This document shows positions 40,239 through 49,663 of a stretch of 64,000 nt of DNA, in pieces (the first letter of the stretch is position 1; every line of letters starts with the position of its first letter). The translations under genes were made by a program, and so were the position numbers. Origin of the DNA: Actinobacillus sp. GY-402 (GTDB lineage: Bacteria > Pseudomonadota > Gammaproteobacteria > Enterobacterales > Pasteurellaceae). A model generated the notes under the pieces. That model made no database searches, was not told the origin of the DNA, and worked only from the letters and a program-made list of their open reading frames with translations. The stretch covers positions 806,001 through 870,000 of the forward strand of contig NZ_CP062137.1 of assembly GCF_014843355.1 (NCBI RefSeq), in the 5' to 3' direction.

Positions 40239-40385
40239 ATGAAAAAACTGATTTTGTTAGTGGTGACGGCTGCATTTATTGCCGCTTGTTCGCAACCGAA
40301 AGATATTTATATCAACGGTTCGGAAGGTTCCCATTCCGGCTTAAAATATAACAAAGCCGATAAGTCTTTTGACTTAAACCGTTAA
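40239..40385 (+). CDS. 48-residue small lipoprotein, function unknown
   Basis: A short open frame starts ATG one base after the glnS stop. It has a basic start (MKKL), a hydrophobic stretch, and a clear lipobox IAAC ending at Cys17. The mature part is only 32 polar residues, ending in FDLNR. GAGGGG lies eight bases before the start. I do not recognise a family. Its place and signal make it a likely real gene, possibly translated from the glnS mRNA. It is followed by an inverted USS terminator. Confidence 0.75.
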   Translation: MKKLILLVVTAAFIAACSQPKDIYINGSEGSHSGLKYNKADKSFDLNR

Positions 40386-40395
40386 TAAATATGGA

Positions 40396-40437
40396 AAAAG
40401 TGCGGTCGAAAAATGTCACGTTTTTTGACCGCACTTT
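40396..40437 (+). terminator. inverted USS pair terminator after glnS and the small lipoprotein gene
   Basis: USS cores at 40398-40406 and 40428-40436 face each other, with T tracts in the loop and after the stem. Confidence 0.75.
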
Positions 40438-40472
40438 GTTTTATCTCAAATTTAATTTGTTCCGAACATATC

Positions 40473-40937
40473 ATGCAGCAAAAAATAAACGTAGAGTCGG
40501 AATTCTGGAAACATAAGTCTCTGCAAGAGATGAACGACGCGGAATGGGAAGCCTTGTGCGACGGTTGCGGAAAATGTTGTTACCGCAAGTTTATCGAAGG
40601 TCGCGGCAAACGGAAAAAACTCTATTACACCCGAATTGCCTGCAATTTGCTGGATCTGAAAAGCGGTCGCTGCGGCGATTATGCCAATCGTTTTAAACTC
40701 GAACGGGACTGTACTAAGCTGACTAAAAAGAACCTGCCGGATTTCGGTTGGTTGCCGGCAACCTGCGCTTACCGCTTACTTTATGAAGGTAAAGCTTTAT
40801 TCGATTGGCATCCTTTAATTTCCAACGATGAACGCTCGGTAGAACGAGCAGGAATGTTAATTGAAAACGGCATTCACGAAGAAGATGTGATTGACTGGTT
40901 TGAATTTGTGATTGATGAAGATCACAAAACTGCCTAA
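40473..40937 (+). CDS. ycgN: YcgN/UPF0260 cysteine-cluster protein
   Basis: This 154-residue protein has a CDGCGKCCYRKF cluster near residues 29-40 and further cysteines around residues 58, 67, 80 and 98, a pattern of the UPF0260/YkgJ-like zinc or iron-sulfur binding family. Its function is not established. The ATG at 40473 matches the family start and excludes a longer frame that begins inside the terminator. Confidence 0.9.
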   Translation: MQQKINVESEFWKHKSLQEMNDAEWEALCDGCGKCCYRKFIEGRGKRKKLYYTRIACNLLDLKSGRCGDYANRFKLERDCTKLTKKNLPDFGWLPATCAYRLLYEGKALFDWHPLISNDERSVERAGMLIENGIHEEDVIDWFEFVIDEDHKTA

Positions 40938-41001
40938 AAACCATTGTATTTATCGGTTGCTTGGTTAAAATGTGATTAATTCGTTTTTACGGGGCAACGC
41001 T

Positions 41002-41965
41002 ATGATGATTTCTCAACAGCAAAAAAATCTGGCGGAACAAGCGGGAATTGCCGTTTCTCACTATTCCATTGATGGGGAATTGATTCATGCTTCGCCTGAA
41101 ACGATTAATTATTTCACCGCACTTTTGCAGCCGGCTAAAAAATCGTCGCAAGCTAACACGGATGGTGTTTGGATTGCTATGGCGAACACCGATTTTGAGG
41201 TGGATTTACCCCGATTTTTCTCTGAGCTTCCGGTCAAGTTAAATTATCAGCTTTTTGACGAACATCATTTCTGCGTACGGAAAGCCGAAGTTGTTCAGGG
41301 TGCGACAACGCTTTCCTTTTCCGCGCTGACCGCCGGTTATTACCGGCTTCATCTGATTGGCGCGGAGCAATCTCTGCGAATTTGTCTATTAATTTCTCCG
41401 CTTCAAGTTTATCAACCGCTTCATTTACAAACCGACAAAGTTAGGGGAATTTCCGTTCAGCTTTACAGTTTACGTTCCGAACGAAATTGGGGCATAAGCG
41501 GTTTCGCCGATTTGCGTTATCTGATTGAAAGTGCGGTCAAATTTGGCGCAGATTTTGTAGGGATTAATCCGTTGCATCAGCTTTATACGGCGGTGCCGGA
41601 ATTTACAAATTTTCAAGTTTTAACGGACGATACTCTGCAACAGAAATATGACGACCGAGTAGAGGATAAACAGGCTTTATTGGACACTTTGCACCGTGAC
41701 GGTGATTTGCCGCCGAATTATGAGGGTGATGCACGATCATTTAGACGAGGTGATTCATCGGTATCTGGCGGAAGGAGAAAGCCGCTTAATCGGGGTTCAA
41801 TTAGAAAATTTAATTGGGCAGGAGGTTTCCTTTAATTTACAGGGGACATCGAAGGAATATCCGAACTGGCGCAGGAAACTTGCCGTCCCCTTGGAACAGA
41901 TTTTCACTGATGAACGGATTCGGCGTTTGTTTTCCGTTATTCATCGTAACAGACAATCAAAATAG
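41002..41965 (+). pseudogene. malQ: 4-alpha-glucanotransferase MalQ, internally deleted and frameshifted
   Basis: MalQ disproportionates maltodextrins and is normally about 690-700 residues. Here the N-terminal part is readable to about 41610 (ending GADFVGINPLHQLYTAVPE). The frame then jumps to the C-terminal region (DKQALLDTLHRDG), which implies an internal deletion near 1.2 kb. After about 41725 the frame shifts, and the C-terminal end (HRYLAEGESRLIGVQ, then EYPNWRRKL) continues in another frame to the stop at 41965. The catalytic barrel with its nucleophile is gone. It sits just before glgB, as the intact gene does in H. influenzae. USS copies lie at 41119-41127 and 41529-41537. Confidence 0.9.
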
Positions 41966-41976
41966 AGAACATTATT

Positions 41977-44481
41977 ATGACAATATTCGTAACACAAGAC
42001 ACCATTAACGCCTTTTTTGACGGGCGTCACGCCGATCCGTTCGCCGTATTGGGCATGCACGAAACCGATAACGGTATTGAAGTCCGCGCCTTATTGCCGG
42101 ATGCCGGACAAGTTGTCGTAATTGATAAAGAAACCCAGGATGAAGTCTGCGAATTATCTCGTATTGACGAACGGGGATTTTTCGCCGGCGTTATGCCGCA
42201 ACGGGACAGTTTTTTTAATTATCAGTTGCAGGTATCCTGGGGAAAAGATGTTCTTCGGATTGAAGATCCGTACCGTTTTCATCCGATGATTCAGGAACTG
42301 GATAACTGGTTATTGGCGGAAGGTTCTCATTTACGTCCTTATGAAGTGTTAGGCGCGCATTTTATGGAATGCGACCGCGTATCCGGCGTGAATTTCCGTT
42401 TGTGGGCGCCGAACGCCAAGCGGGTTTCCGTGGTGGGCGATTTCAATTATTGGGACGGTCGCCGCCATCCGATGCGTTTCCATCAGGCCAGCGGCGTATG
42501 GGAGCTGTTTATTCCGAAAGTGGCGCTGGGCGATTTATATAAATTTGAATTGCTGGACAGCAATAATCGTTTGCGGTTGAAATCGGATCCTTATGCTTTC
42601 GCGGCGCAGCTCCGCCCGGATACCGCTTCACAAGTCAGCGGATTGCCTGAAATTCAACAGGAGATGACGGAAGCCCGACGTAAAGCCAATCAGGTTGATC
42701 AGCCGATTTCCATTTATGAAGTTCACCTCGGTTCATGGCGTCGTAATTTGGCCAATAATTTCTGGTTAACTTATGATGAAATTGCCGACGAACTGATTCC
42801 TTATGTGAAAGAAATGGGCTTTACTCATATTGAATTGTTGCCGGTTTCCGAATTTCCGTTCGACGGTTCATGGGGATATCAGCCAATCGGATTATATGCG
42901 CCGACCAGCCGTTTCGGTACGCCGGAAGCCTTTAAACGCTTTATTGATAAAGCGCATGCCGCCGGAATTAACGTCATTCTCGACTGGGTGCCTGGACATT
43001 TCCCGAGCGATACGCACGGTTTGGCGACGTTTGACGGCACGGCATTATACGAGCATGCGGATCCGAGAGAAGGCTATCATCAGGACTGGAACACGTTAAT
43101 TTATAATTACGGACGCAATGAAGTAAAAAATTATTTGTCCGGAAACGCACTTTATTGGGTGGAACGGTTCGGATTGGACGGTATTCGGGTGGATGCGGTG
43201 GCGTCAATGATTTACCGCGACTACAGTCGTCGCGACGGCGAATGGATTCCGAATCAATACGGCGGACGGGAAAATCTGGAAGCCATCGAATTCTTAAAAC
43301 ATACCAACTATATTTTAGGAACCGAACATCCCGGCGTGATGAATGTCGCGGAAGAGTCCACCGCATTTGCAGGCGTGACGCTACCGCCGGAAAACGGCGG
43401 TTTAGGTTTCAATTTCAAATGGAACATGGGCTGGATGAACGATACGTTATCCTACATGAAACTGGATCCGATTTATCGTCAATACAACCACGACAAACTG
43501 ACTTTCGGTATGTTGTATCAATACAGCGAAAATTTTGTGCTACCGTTATCACATGACGAAGTGGTACACGGAAAATGTTCGCTGCTGGATAAAATGCCGG
43601 GCGATACATGGCAGAAATTCGCCAATTTGCGGGCTTATTACGGTTATATGTGGGCGTATCCGGGTAAAAAATTACTGTTCATGGGAAATGAATTTGCGCA
43701 AGGCCGGGAATGGAATTATCAGGAAAGTCTGGATTGGTATCTGCTGGACGAATTCCACGGCGGCGGCTGGCATAGCGGTGTGCAGCGTTTGGTTCGGGAT
43801 TTGAATAAAACTTATAAAAAACAGACCGCACTTTACCAGCTCGATACCAAACCTGAAGGATTCGAATGGTTAGTTGTGGACGACTCGCAAAATTCCGTGT
43901 TTGTCTTCGAACGTCGCAGCGCTAAAGGCGAACCGATTATCGTCGTCAGTAACTTTACGCCGGTTCCGCGGGAAAACTATCGCTTCGGCGTGAACGTCGC
44001 GGGCAGCTATGAAGAAATCTTAAATACGGATGCCGATATTTACAAAGGTTCCGGTTTGGGGAATGCCGGCGTGATTGATAGCGAAAATATCGAAAGCCAC
44101 GGCAAAGCGCAGTCCATTTCCATTATGGTGCCGCCTTTGGCAACGATCTATCTTAAACTAAAGTCCGCCCGTAAGGCCGCTTCTCCCAGAAAAGTGAGCA
44201 AGAAAAAAGCGGAAGATAGTGCCGAAACCGCTGTGAAAAACGCGTCTGCGTCAAAATCCGCTAAGGTCAGCGCGGCGAAAGCCACCAAATCTACCGAGAC
44301 AAAATCGGTTAAAGCCGGGGCTAAATCAGCCGGAGCTAAGGCGACAACGAAAAAATCTGCGGATAAAGCTGCTACAAAAGCGGCGACAGCGAAAACGGTC
44401 GCCACAAAAAAAGTGACCAAAGCGGCAAGCGCGGCAGCAAAAACGACGGTAAAGAAAACTAAACAAAAAGAGAATGCATAA
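41977..44481 (+). CDS. glgB: 1,4-alpha-glucan branching enzyme GlgB with histone-H1-like tail
   Basis: GlgB makes the alpha-1,6 branches of glycogen. It has 834 residues, about 100 more than the usual 730. Residues 1-728 are a normal GH13 branching enzyme: two N-terminal beta domains, then the barrel with the nucleophile region [15 protein letters not shown] and [12 protein letters not shown]. Residues 729-834 (44161-44478) are a Lys/Ala/Ser/Thr-rich tail with repeats such as [10 protein letters not shown] and KKTKQK, like bacterial histone-H1-like proteins. Its role is unknown. It starts 11 bases after the malQ remnant and ends before an internal terminator. Confidence 0.96.
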   Translation: MTIFVTQDTINAFFDGRHADPFAVLGMHETDNGIEVRALLPDAGQVVVIDKETQDEVCELSRIDERGFFAGVMPQRDSFFNYQLQVSWGKDVLRIEDPYRFHPMIQELDNWLLAEGSHLRPYEVLGAHFMECDRVSGVNFRLWAPNAKRVSVVGDFNYWDGRRHPMRFHQASGVWELFIPKVALGDLYKFELLDSNNRLRLKSDPYAFAAQLRPDTASQVSGLPEIQQEMTEARRKANQVDQPISIYEVHLGSWRRNLANNFWLTYDEIADELIPYVKEMGFTHIELLPVSEFPFDGSWGYQPIGLYAPTSRFGTPEAFKRFIDKAHAAGINVILDWVPGHFPSDTHGLATFDGTALYEHADPREGYHQDWNTLIYNYGRNEVKNYLSGNALYWVERFGLDGIRVDAVASMIYRDYSRRDGEWIPNQYGGRENLEAIEFLKHTNYILGTEHPGVMNVAEESTAFAGVTLPPENGGLGFNFKWNMGWMNDTLSYMKLDPIYRQYNHDKLTFGMLYQYSENFVLPLSHDEVVHGKCSLLDKMPGDTWQKFANLRAYYGYMWAYPGKKLLFMGNEFAQGREWNYQESLDWYLLDEFHGGGWHSGVQRLVRDLNKTYKKQTALYQLDTKPEGFEWLVVDDSQNSVFVFERRSAKGEPIIVVSNFTPVPRENYRFGVNVAGSYEEILNTDADIYKGSGLGNAGVIDSENIESHGKAQSISIMVPPLATIYLKLKSARKAASPRKVSKKKAEDSAETAVKNASASKSAKVSAAKATKSTETKSVKAGAKSAGAKATTKKSADKAATKAATAKTVATKKVTKAASAAAKTTVKKTKQKENA

Positions 44482-44486
44482 AGATA

Positions 44487-44513
44487 AAAGGCGGGCGAAA
44501 GCTCGCCTTTTTT
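44487..44513 (+). terminator. intrinsic terminator between glgB and glgX
   Basis: AAAGGCGGGC pairs with GCTCGCCTTT (one G-T pair) around a GAAA tetraloop and ends in six T residues. It lies within the presumed operon, so it may act as an attenuator. Confidence 0.85.
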
Positions 44514-44533
44514 CAGTATGAAGGAGAAATGAG

Positions 44534-46537
44534 ATGGAGACTCAGAAAGGTGCGCCTTACCCGCTTGGCGCCACACCGAAGAAAATTAAAAATCAATGGG
44601 GCGTGAATTTTGCCTTATTTTCGGCGCAGGCAAGAGCGGTGGAGTTATGTTTGTTTGATCGGTTTGATCATGAATTGCGCTTTTCGGTTCTGGAAAAGAC
44701 CAACGATATTTTCCATATTTGGATTCCCGGTGTGCCGATGGGAACGAAATACGGCTACCGAATTTACGGGCAGCATGAATATGTGGTGAATTTTGACCGC
44801 ACTTTGAGCAATCCGAATAAGTTGATGCTGGATCCTTATGCTAAGGCGGTGGTCGGAAAACCGGATTTAAGTACCGCTGAAAAGCGGTCGTGGTTCGTTT
44901 TAAACGATACCCGCGATAATGCCCGGTTTGCGCCGAAATCCGTGGTGATTGACGGTGCCTTCAAATGGGGCCGAGATCGCTTTCCGCGTACGCCTTGGGC
45001 AAAAACGGTGATTTATGAGTTGCATGTGAAAGGATTCACGCAGTTGCAAAAGAATTTGCCGAAACATATTCGAGGCACTTATGCGGGGTTGTCGCATCCT
45101 TCGACGCTTGCCTATTTGAAATCTCTGGGCGTGACGGCAGTGGAACTGTTACCGGTGAATTATATGCTGGACGAACCGCATTTGCAGGAAAAGGGATTAG
45201 TGAATTACTGGGGATACAATCCGTTGGCAATGTTTGCCGTTGAGCCCCGTTATGCCGCCACGAATGATCCGCTGAACGAATTCAAAACCATGGTGAAAGC
45301 GATGCACAAAGCGGGTATCGAAGTCATTCTGGATGTGGTGTTTAACCATTCCGCCGAGTCGGAGAAATTTTATCCGGCGTTCAGTCAGCGAGGAATCGAT
45401 GACAATAATTATTATTGGCATGATGCTCAGGGCAATTATCTGAATTGGACCGGCTGCGGCAACATGCTGAATTTATCTTCGCCGCATACTCGGCGTTGGG
45501 TGATAGACTGCTTGAAATATTGGGTGGAAGAATGCCACATCGACGGATTCCGCTTTGATCTGGCATCGGTATTAGGCCGAGATTCGCCCGAATTTAACCC
45601 TAAAGCCGCATTGTTCGCCGAAATTTCTGACGAACCGAGTTTGCATCAGACAAAATTTATTGCGGAACCCTGGGATGTTGGTCCCGCCGGCTATCAATTG
45701 GGGAATTTCCCGCCGTTTTTTGCAGAATGGAATGATCGTTATCGTGATGACGTCACAAAATTCTGGTTATGGAAAAACGGTGATGTGGGAACGATGGCTT
45801 CCCGAGCGGCCGGTTCCAGCGATATTTTTAAGCGAGACGGGCGCTTACCGCACAGTTCAGTGAATTTTATTACCGCACACGACGGTTTTACCTTGCGCGA
45901 TTTGGTCAGTTATAACTACAAACACAATGAAGCCAACGGAGAAAATAATCGTGACGGGCGGAATAACAATTTCAGCTATAACCACGGTTACGAAGGGGAT
46001 GTTAATCATTTATTCGGCAGTGAACGAAAAACTATTGAAAATCACCGTTATTTGAGTTCCGGCGCTTTACTGTGTTCGCTGTTGCTATCCAACGGTACGC
46101 CGATGTTGCTGGCGGGCGACGAAATCGGGCATAGCCAATTCGGTAATAACAACGCTTATTGTCAGGATAACGAAACCACGTGGATCGATTGGTCAAAACA
46201 GGATGTGCGTTTATTGAATCTGACGAGGGAAGTCATTGCTTTGCGTAAGCAAATTCAAAGCCTGCAAAATGACGCCTGGTGGGACGGTAAAAACGTGCAA
46301 TGGCTGACGGATGCGGGACAGCCGATGACAGTGATGGATTGGCATAATCAGGGCAGAAAATCTTTACAGATTATGTTGGATGAAAAATGGCTGTTTTTAT
46401 TGAACGGAAAATCGGAATTGCAGGTATTCCGCCTTCCGCCGGGAAAATGGCAGGTTAGAACGGGAAATTATTTGGAGAAAAGTCAGGGAAAACTGGTGAT
46501 GAGCGATCTGGGTTTTTGCGTTCTGTCCCGACATTAA
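44534..46537 (+). CDS. glgX: glycogen debranching enzyme GlgX
   Basis: GlgX removes short branches (maltotetraosyl units) from phosphorylase limit dextrin. It has 667 residues (E. coli 657), with the GH13 barrel motifs DVVFNHSAE, GFRFDLASVLG and the later INFITAHDGFTLRDL-type region. The start is preceded by AAGGAG seven bases away. With malQ broken, the released maltodextrins lack their usual next enzyme in this locus. A USS lies at 44798-44806. Confidence 0.95.
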   Translation: METQKGAPYPLGATPKKIKNQWGVNFALFSAQARAVELCLFDRFDHELRFSVLEKTNDIFHIWIPGVPMGTKYGYRIYGQHEYVVNFDRTLSNPNKLMLDPYAKAVVGKPDLSTAEKRSWFVLNDTRDNARFAPKSVVIDGAFKWGRDRFPRTPWAKTVIYELHVKGFTQLQKNLPKHIRGTYAGLSHPSTLAYLKSLGVTAVELLPVNYMLDEPHLQEKGLVNYWGYNPLAMFAVEPRYAATNDPLNEFKTMVKAMHKAGIEVILDVVFNHSAESEKFYPAFSQRGIDDNNYYWHDAQGNYLNWTGCGNMLNLSSPHTRRWVIDCLKYWVEECHIDGFRFDLASVLGRDSPEFNPKAALFAEISDEPSLHQTKFIAEPWDVGPAGYQLGNFPPFFAEWNDRYRDDVTKFWLWKNGDVGTMASRAAGSSDIFKRDGRLPHSSVNFITAHDGFTLRDLVSYNYKHNEANGENNRDGRNNNFSYNHGYEGDVNHLFGSERKTIENHRYLSSGALLCSLLLSNGTPMLLAGDEIGHSQFGNNNAYCQDNETTWIDWSKQDVRLLNLTREVIALRKQIQSLQNDAWWDGKNVQWLTDAGQPMTVMDWHNQGRKSLQIMLDEKWLFLLNGKSELQVFRLPPGKWQVRTGNYLEKSQGKLVMSDLGFCVLSRH

Positions 46538-46576
46538 AAGCGTTTTTCGGGAAGTAAACCGATTTTAACCGCACGA

Positions 46577-46610
46577 TCAAAAAATAACTGATTTTTTGAC
46601 CGCACTTTTC
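46577..46610 (+). terminator. weak AT-rich hairpin after glgX
   Basis: TCAAAAAAT pairs with ATTTTTTGA around a five-base loop, followed by a USS complement (46599-46607) and a short T run. It precedes the glgC promoter. Confidence 0.35.
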
Positions 46611-46627
46611 CGACTAATGTTCAATTA

Positions 46628-46669
46628 TGTGATCTACCTCATGGTTTATTTTTAACGGGGGGATATAAT
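46628..46669 (+). promoter_or_regulatory. glgC promoter with class II CRP site
   Basis: TGTGATCTACCTCATG (46628-46643) fits the CRP consensus with one perfect half-site. A perfect -10 TATAAT lies at 46664-46669 with no good -35. The CRP centre is about 40-41 bases before the predicted start near 46676, the class II position. E. coli glgC is also activated by CRP. Confidence 0.65.
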
Positions 46670-46676
46670 GAAGACA

Positions 46677-46701
46677 TTGCAAACGATTGCTTTGTTTGCA
46701 A
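46677..46701 (+). promoter_or_regulatory. inverted repeat at the predicted glgC transcription start
   Basis: TTGCAAAC and GTTTGCAA form perfect eight-base arms around a nine-base spacer. It could be an operator or a 5' hairpin. The binding protein is unknown. Confidence 0.4.
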
Positions 46702-46798
46702 AAAGTCGTAATTACGCTGAATACTAAATCGTTTCACGTTGATTGTTGTTAGTTGATTTGTAGTTGCCTGTTAATGTTCTATACATGGGAGAATAAAT

Positions 46799-48094
46799 AT
46801 GAGCAAAGTAATAACAAAGTATGATTTGGTAAGTGATACCTTAGTGTTAATTTTAGCAGGCGGACGGGGTTCTCGACTTCATGAATTAACGGATAAACGT
46901 GCAAAGCCGGCGCTGTATTTTGGCGGAAACCGCAGAATTATTGACTTTGCTTTGTCTAACTGTATCAATTCCGGTTTGAACCGAATCGGTGTGATTACGC
47001 AATATGCGGCACACTCGTTATTGCGTCATTTACAGACCGGTTGGTCATTTTTACCGCAGGAACGCGGCGAATTCGTGGACATGTTACCGGCGCGTCAACA
47101 AATTGACGATAATACTTGGTATCGCGGCACGGCGGATTCGGTCTATCAAAACATGGCTATCATTAAAAACCATTATCAACCGAAATATGTGTTGATTCTG
47201 GCGGGCGACCATATTTACAAAATGGATTATTCGCAAATGATTCTGGATCACGTAAACAGCGGCGCGAAATGTACCGTCGGTTGTATCGAAGTGCCGCGCG
47301 AATCCGCTAAAGAATTCGGTGTGATGGCGGTAAATGAAAACTTAAAAGTCAAAGCTTTCGTAGAAAAACCGGCTGATCCGCCGGCGATGATCGGTAAACC
47401 GAATTCCTCATTGGCTTCTATGGGGATTTATGTGTTTAATGCGGATTATTTGTATGAAACGCTGGAACGCACGGTGAACAGCCCGCAAACTTCTCACGAT
47501 TTCGGTAAAGATATTATGCCGATGGCGTTGCAGGATGAGGTGCTTTACGCGCATCCGTTTGATCGTTCCTGCATGGGACGTAACACCGAAGGTGAAATTT
47601 ACTGGCGTGATGTGGGTACCCTGGACAGTTACTGGCAATCTAATATCGATTTGGTGTCAAAAGAACCTCAATTGGACATTTATGATCAAACCTGGCCGAT
47701 TCGCGGTAATCCGGTGCAGGCTTATCCGTCTAAGTTCTTCTATGACGATCCGGCTTGCAAGCAAGTGGATAATTCATTAATTGCCGGCGGTTGCGTCATT
47801 ACCAACGCGTCTATCAGCTATTCGGTGCTGTTCGACAATATTCACGTGAACGAAGGAACGTTAATTGACGAGAGCGTGATTCTGCCTCAGGTGAAAGTCG
47901 GCAAAAATTGTATTCTGAAACGCTGTATTGTTGATCGCCACGTCCAGATTCCGGACGGCATGCAAATCGGTGTCAACCCGGAAGAAGACAGCAAACATTT
48001 CCGTATCAGTTCTAAAGGAATTGTCTTAGTTACGGGAAAAATGTTACAGAAAATGCAAGGTGAATCGGTTAAATCAGAAGATGATTTAGACTAA
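46799..48094 (+). CDS. glgC: glucose-1-phosphate adenylyltransferase GlgC
   Basis: GlgC makes ADP-glucose, the committed and allosterically controlled step of glycogen synthesis. It has 431 residues, equal to E. coli. The N-terminal nucleotide loop LAGGRGSRL with KRAKPA, the glucose-1-phosphate region FVEKPADPP, and the C-terminal left-handed helix domain are present. GGAG precedes the start. It has its own promoter region with a CRP-type site. glgA follows after 55 bases with a hairpin between. Confidence 0.97.
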   Translation: MSKVITKYDLVSDTLVLILAGGRGSRLHELTDKRAKPALYFGGNRRIIDFALSNCINSGLNRIGVITQYAAHSLLRHLQTGWSFLPQERGEFVDMLPARQQIDDNTWYRGTADSVYQNMAIIKNHYQPKYVLILAGDHIYKMDYSQMILDHVNSGAKCTVGCIEVPRESAKEFGVMAVNENLKVKAFVEKPADPPAMIGKPNSSLASMGIYVFNADYLYETLERTVNSPQTSHDFGKDIMPMALQDEVLYAHPFDRSCMGRNTEGEIYWRDVGTLDSYWQSNIDLVSKEPQLDIYDQTWPIRGNPVQAYPSKFFYDDPACKQVDNSLIAGGCVITNASISYSVLFDNIHVNEGTLIDESVILPQVKVGKNCILKRCIVDRHVQIPDGMQIGVNPEEDSKHFRISSKGIVLVTGKMLQKMQGESVKSEDDLD

Positions 48095-48103
48095 ATAAAT
48101 CAT

Positions 48104-48128
48104 TGCGGTGTACATCATGTGCACCGCA
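48104..48128 (+). other. hairpin in glgC-glgA intergenic region
   Basis: TGCGGTGTACA pairs with TGTGCACCGCA (one G-T pair) around a TCA loop. No T tract follows, so it is more likely an mRNA stability or processing element than a terminator. Confidence 0.55.
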
Positions 48129-48149
48129 TCTTTATCGGAAAGTAAAAGT

Positions 48150-49580
48150 ATGAAAATATTACATGTTTGTTCTGAATTTTATCCTTTATTAAAAACCGGC
48201 GGTCTTGCCGATGTGGTGGGCGCATTGCCCGCCGCACAAAAAGAGATTGGGGATGACGCACGAATTTTAATTCCGGCTTATCCCGCAATTTGGCGCGGCA
48301 TTCCCGATACCGTAGTGGTTGCGGAGTTCGATAATTTCGCCGGTCATGTCACTTTACGTTACGGAATTTATAACGGCATCGGCGTTTATTTAATCGACGC
48401 TCCGCATTTATACGCCCGCGAAGGCAACCCGTATCATGATCAATGGTATAACGATTATGCGGATAACTATAAACGCTTCGGGTTGTTGGGATGGGTCGCT
48501 TCGGAATTGGCGTTAGGGTTGGATTTCTGGTGGCAGGCGGAAGTCGTGCACGCTCATGACTGGCATGCGGGCTTGGCAAGCGCCTATCTGGCAGCGAAAG
48601 GACATCCGGCGAAATCCGTGTTCACCGTCCATAATTTAGCTTACCAAGGCAAATTCGCCGCTCGCCATTTAACCGAATTAGGCTTGCCGCCGGATATGTT
48701 TAGTATTAACGGGCTGGAATTGTACGGTGAAATTTCTTATTTGAAAGCGGGATTATTTTATTCCGATATGGTCACCGCCGTTAGCCCGACATACGCGAAA
48801 GAAATTACCACTTCGGAATTCGGCTACGGTTTACAGGGATTGCTTTCGACTTTAGATCATCAAGGTCGCCTGGCTGGCGTGTTAAACGGTGTGGACGACA
48901 GTATTTGGCACCCGAATAACGACCCCTATATTCAGCATCATTACAAGTTGAAAAACATGGGCGGCAAAGCGAAAAACAAAGCGCAATTGCAGGAACGCTT
49001 TAATTTGCCGCAAAATCCGGATACGCCGGTATTTGTGATGATTACCCGTTTAACCGAACAAAAAGGCGTGGATTTACTGCTGCAATGCGCGGATGAAATC
49101 GTGAATCAAGGCGGACAGCTGATGATTCTGGGTTCCGGCGCGCCTCATTTACAGGATTGGGTAAACTGGCTGGCGTCACAATATCCCGATAATGTGGGTG
49201 TTTGGATTGGTTACGACGAACCGCTTTCTCATTTAATGGTTGCTGGCGGTGACGTAATTCTGGTGCCAAGTCGCTTTGAACCTTGCGGTTTAACGCAACT
49301 TTACGGCTTGAAATACGGCACGTTGCCACTGGTTCGTCGCACCGGCGGATTAGCGGATACCGTAGTGGATTGTACGGCGGAAAATATCAAAGAGCGCCGC
49401 GCCACCGGTTTCGTCTTTGAGGATGCGCATCCCGAAGCGTTACGCCATTGCATTCAACGGGCGTTCTCATTATGGAGCAAGCAACGCACTTGGTTTGCGG
49501 TGCGTACCGTCGCCATGGAGCAGGACTTCAGCTGGCAGGTAGCGGCGCATCGTTATCACGAATTGTACAGTAAAATCTGA
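48150..49580 (+). CDS. glgA: glycogen synthase GlgA
   Basis: GlgA extends glycogen chains with glucose from ADP-glucose. It has 476 residues (E. coli 477), starting [18 protein letters not shown], which contains the ADP-binding KTGGLADV motif. The GT5/GT-B C-terminal half holds [11 protein letters not shown]. The start at 48150 agrees with the family; an upstream frame runs into the glgC-glgA hairpin. The ribosome site is weak. A USS hairpin separates it from glgP. Confidence 0.97.
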   Translation: MKILHVCSEFYPLLKTGGLADVVGALPAAQKEIGDDARILIPAYPAIWRGIPDTVVVAEFDNFAGHVTLRYGIYNGIGVYLIDAPHLYAREGNPYHDQWYNDYADNYKRFGLLGWVASELALGLDFWWQAEVVHAHDWHAGLASAYLAAKGHPAKSVFTVHNLAYQGKFAARHLTELGLPPDMFSINGLELYGEISYLKAGLFYSDMVTAVSPTYAKEITTSEFGYGLQGLLSTLDHQGRLAGVLNGVDDSIWHPNNDPYIQHHYKLKNMGGKAKNKAQLQERFNLPQNPDTPVFVMITRLTEQKGVDLLLQCADEIVNQGGQLMILGSGAPHLQDWVNWLASQYPDNVGVWIGYDEPLSHLMVAGGDVILVPSRFEPCGLTQLYGLKYGTLPLVRRTGGLADTVVDCTAENIKERRATGFVFEDAHPEALRHCIQRAFSLWSKQRTWFAVRTVAMEQDFSWQVAAHRYHELYSKI

Positions 49581-49589
49581 TGTTTTTTT

Positions 49590-49629
49590 GACCGCACTTA
49601 AAAAAAAGAGTAAAGTGCGGTCGTTTTTA
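49590..49629 (+). terminator. inverted USS pair between glgA and glgP
   Basis: GACCGCACTT (49590-49599) pairs with AAGTGCGGTC (49613-49622), followed by GTTTTTA. It may lower read-through into glgP. Confidence 0.7.
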
Positions 49630-49663
49630 TTCTTGTTTTTTTATTTTTCAGAAGGAATGTTTT

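Noticed and set aside
44148-44576. 142-residue minus-strand frame opposite the GlgB tail
   Set aside because: Its Ala/Val/Phe-rich sequence is simply the antisense of the Lys/Ala repeat; it has no support as a gene.
46668-46727. 19-codon open frame (MKTLQ...) before glgC
   Set aside because: Its start codon overlaps the predicted -10 and there is no ribosome site, so it would not be on the transcript.
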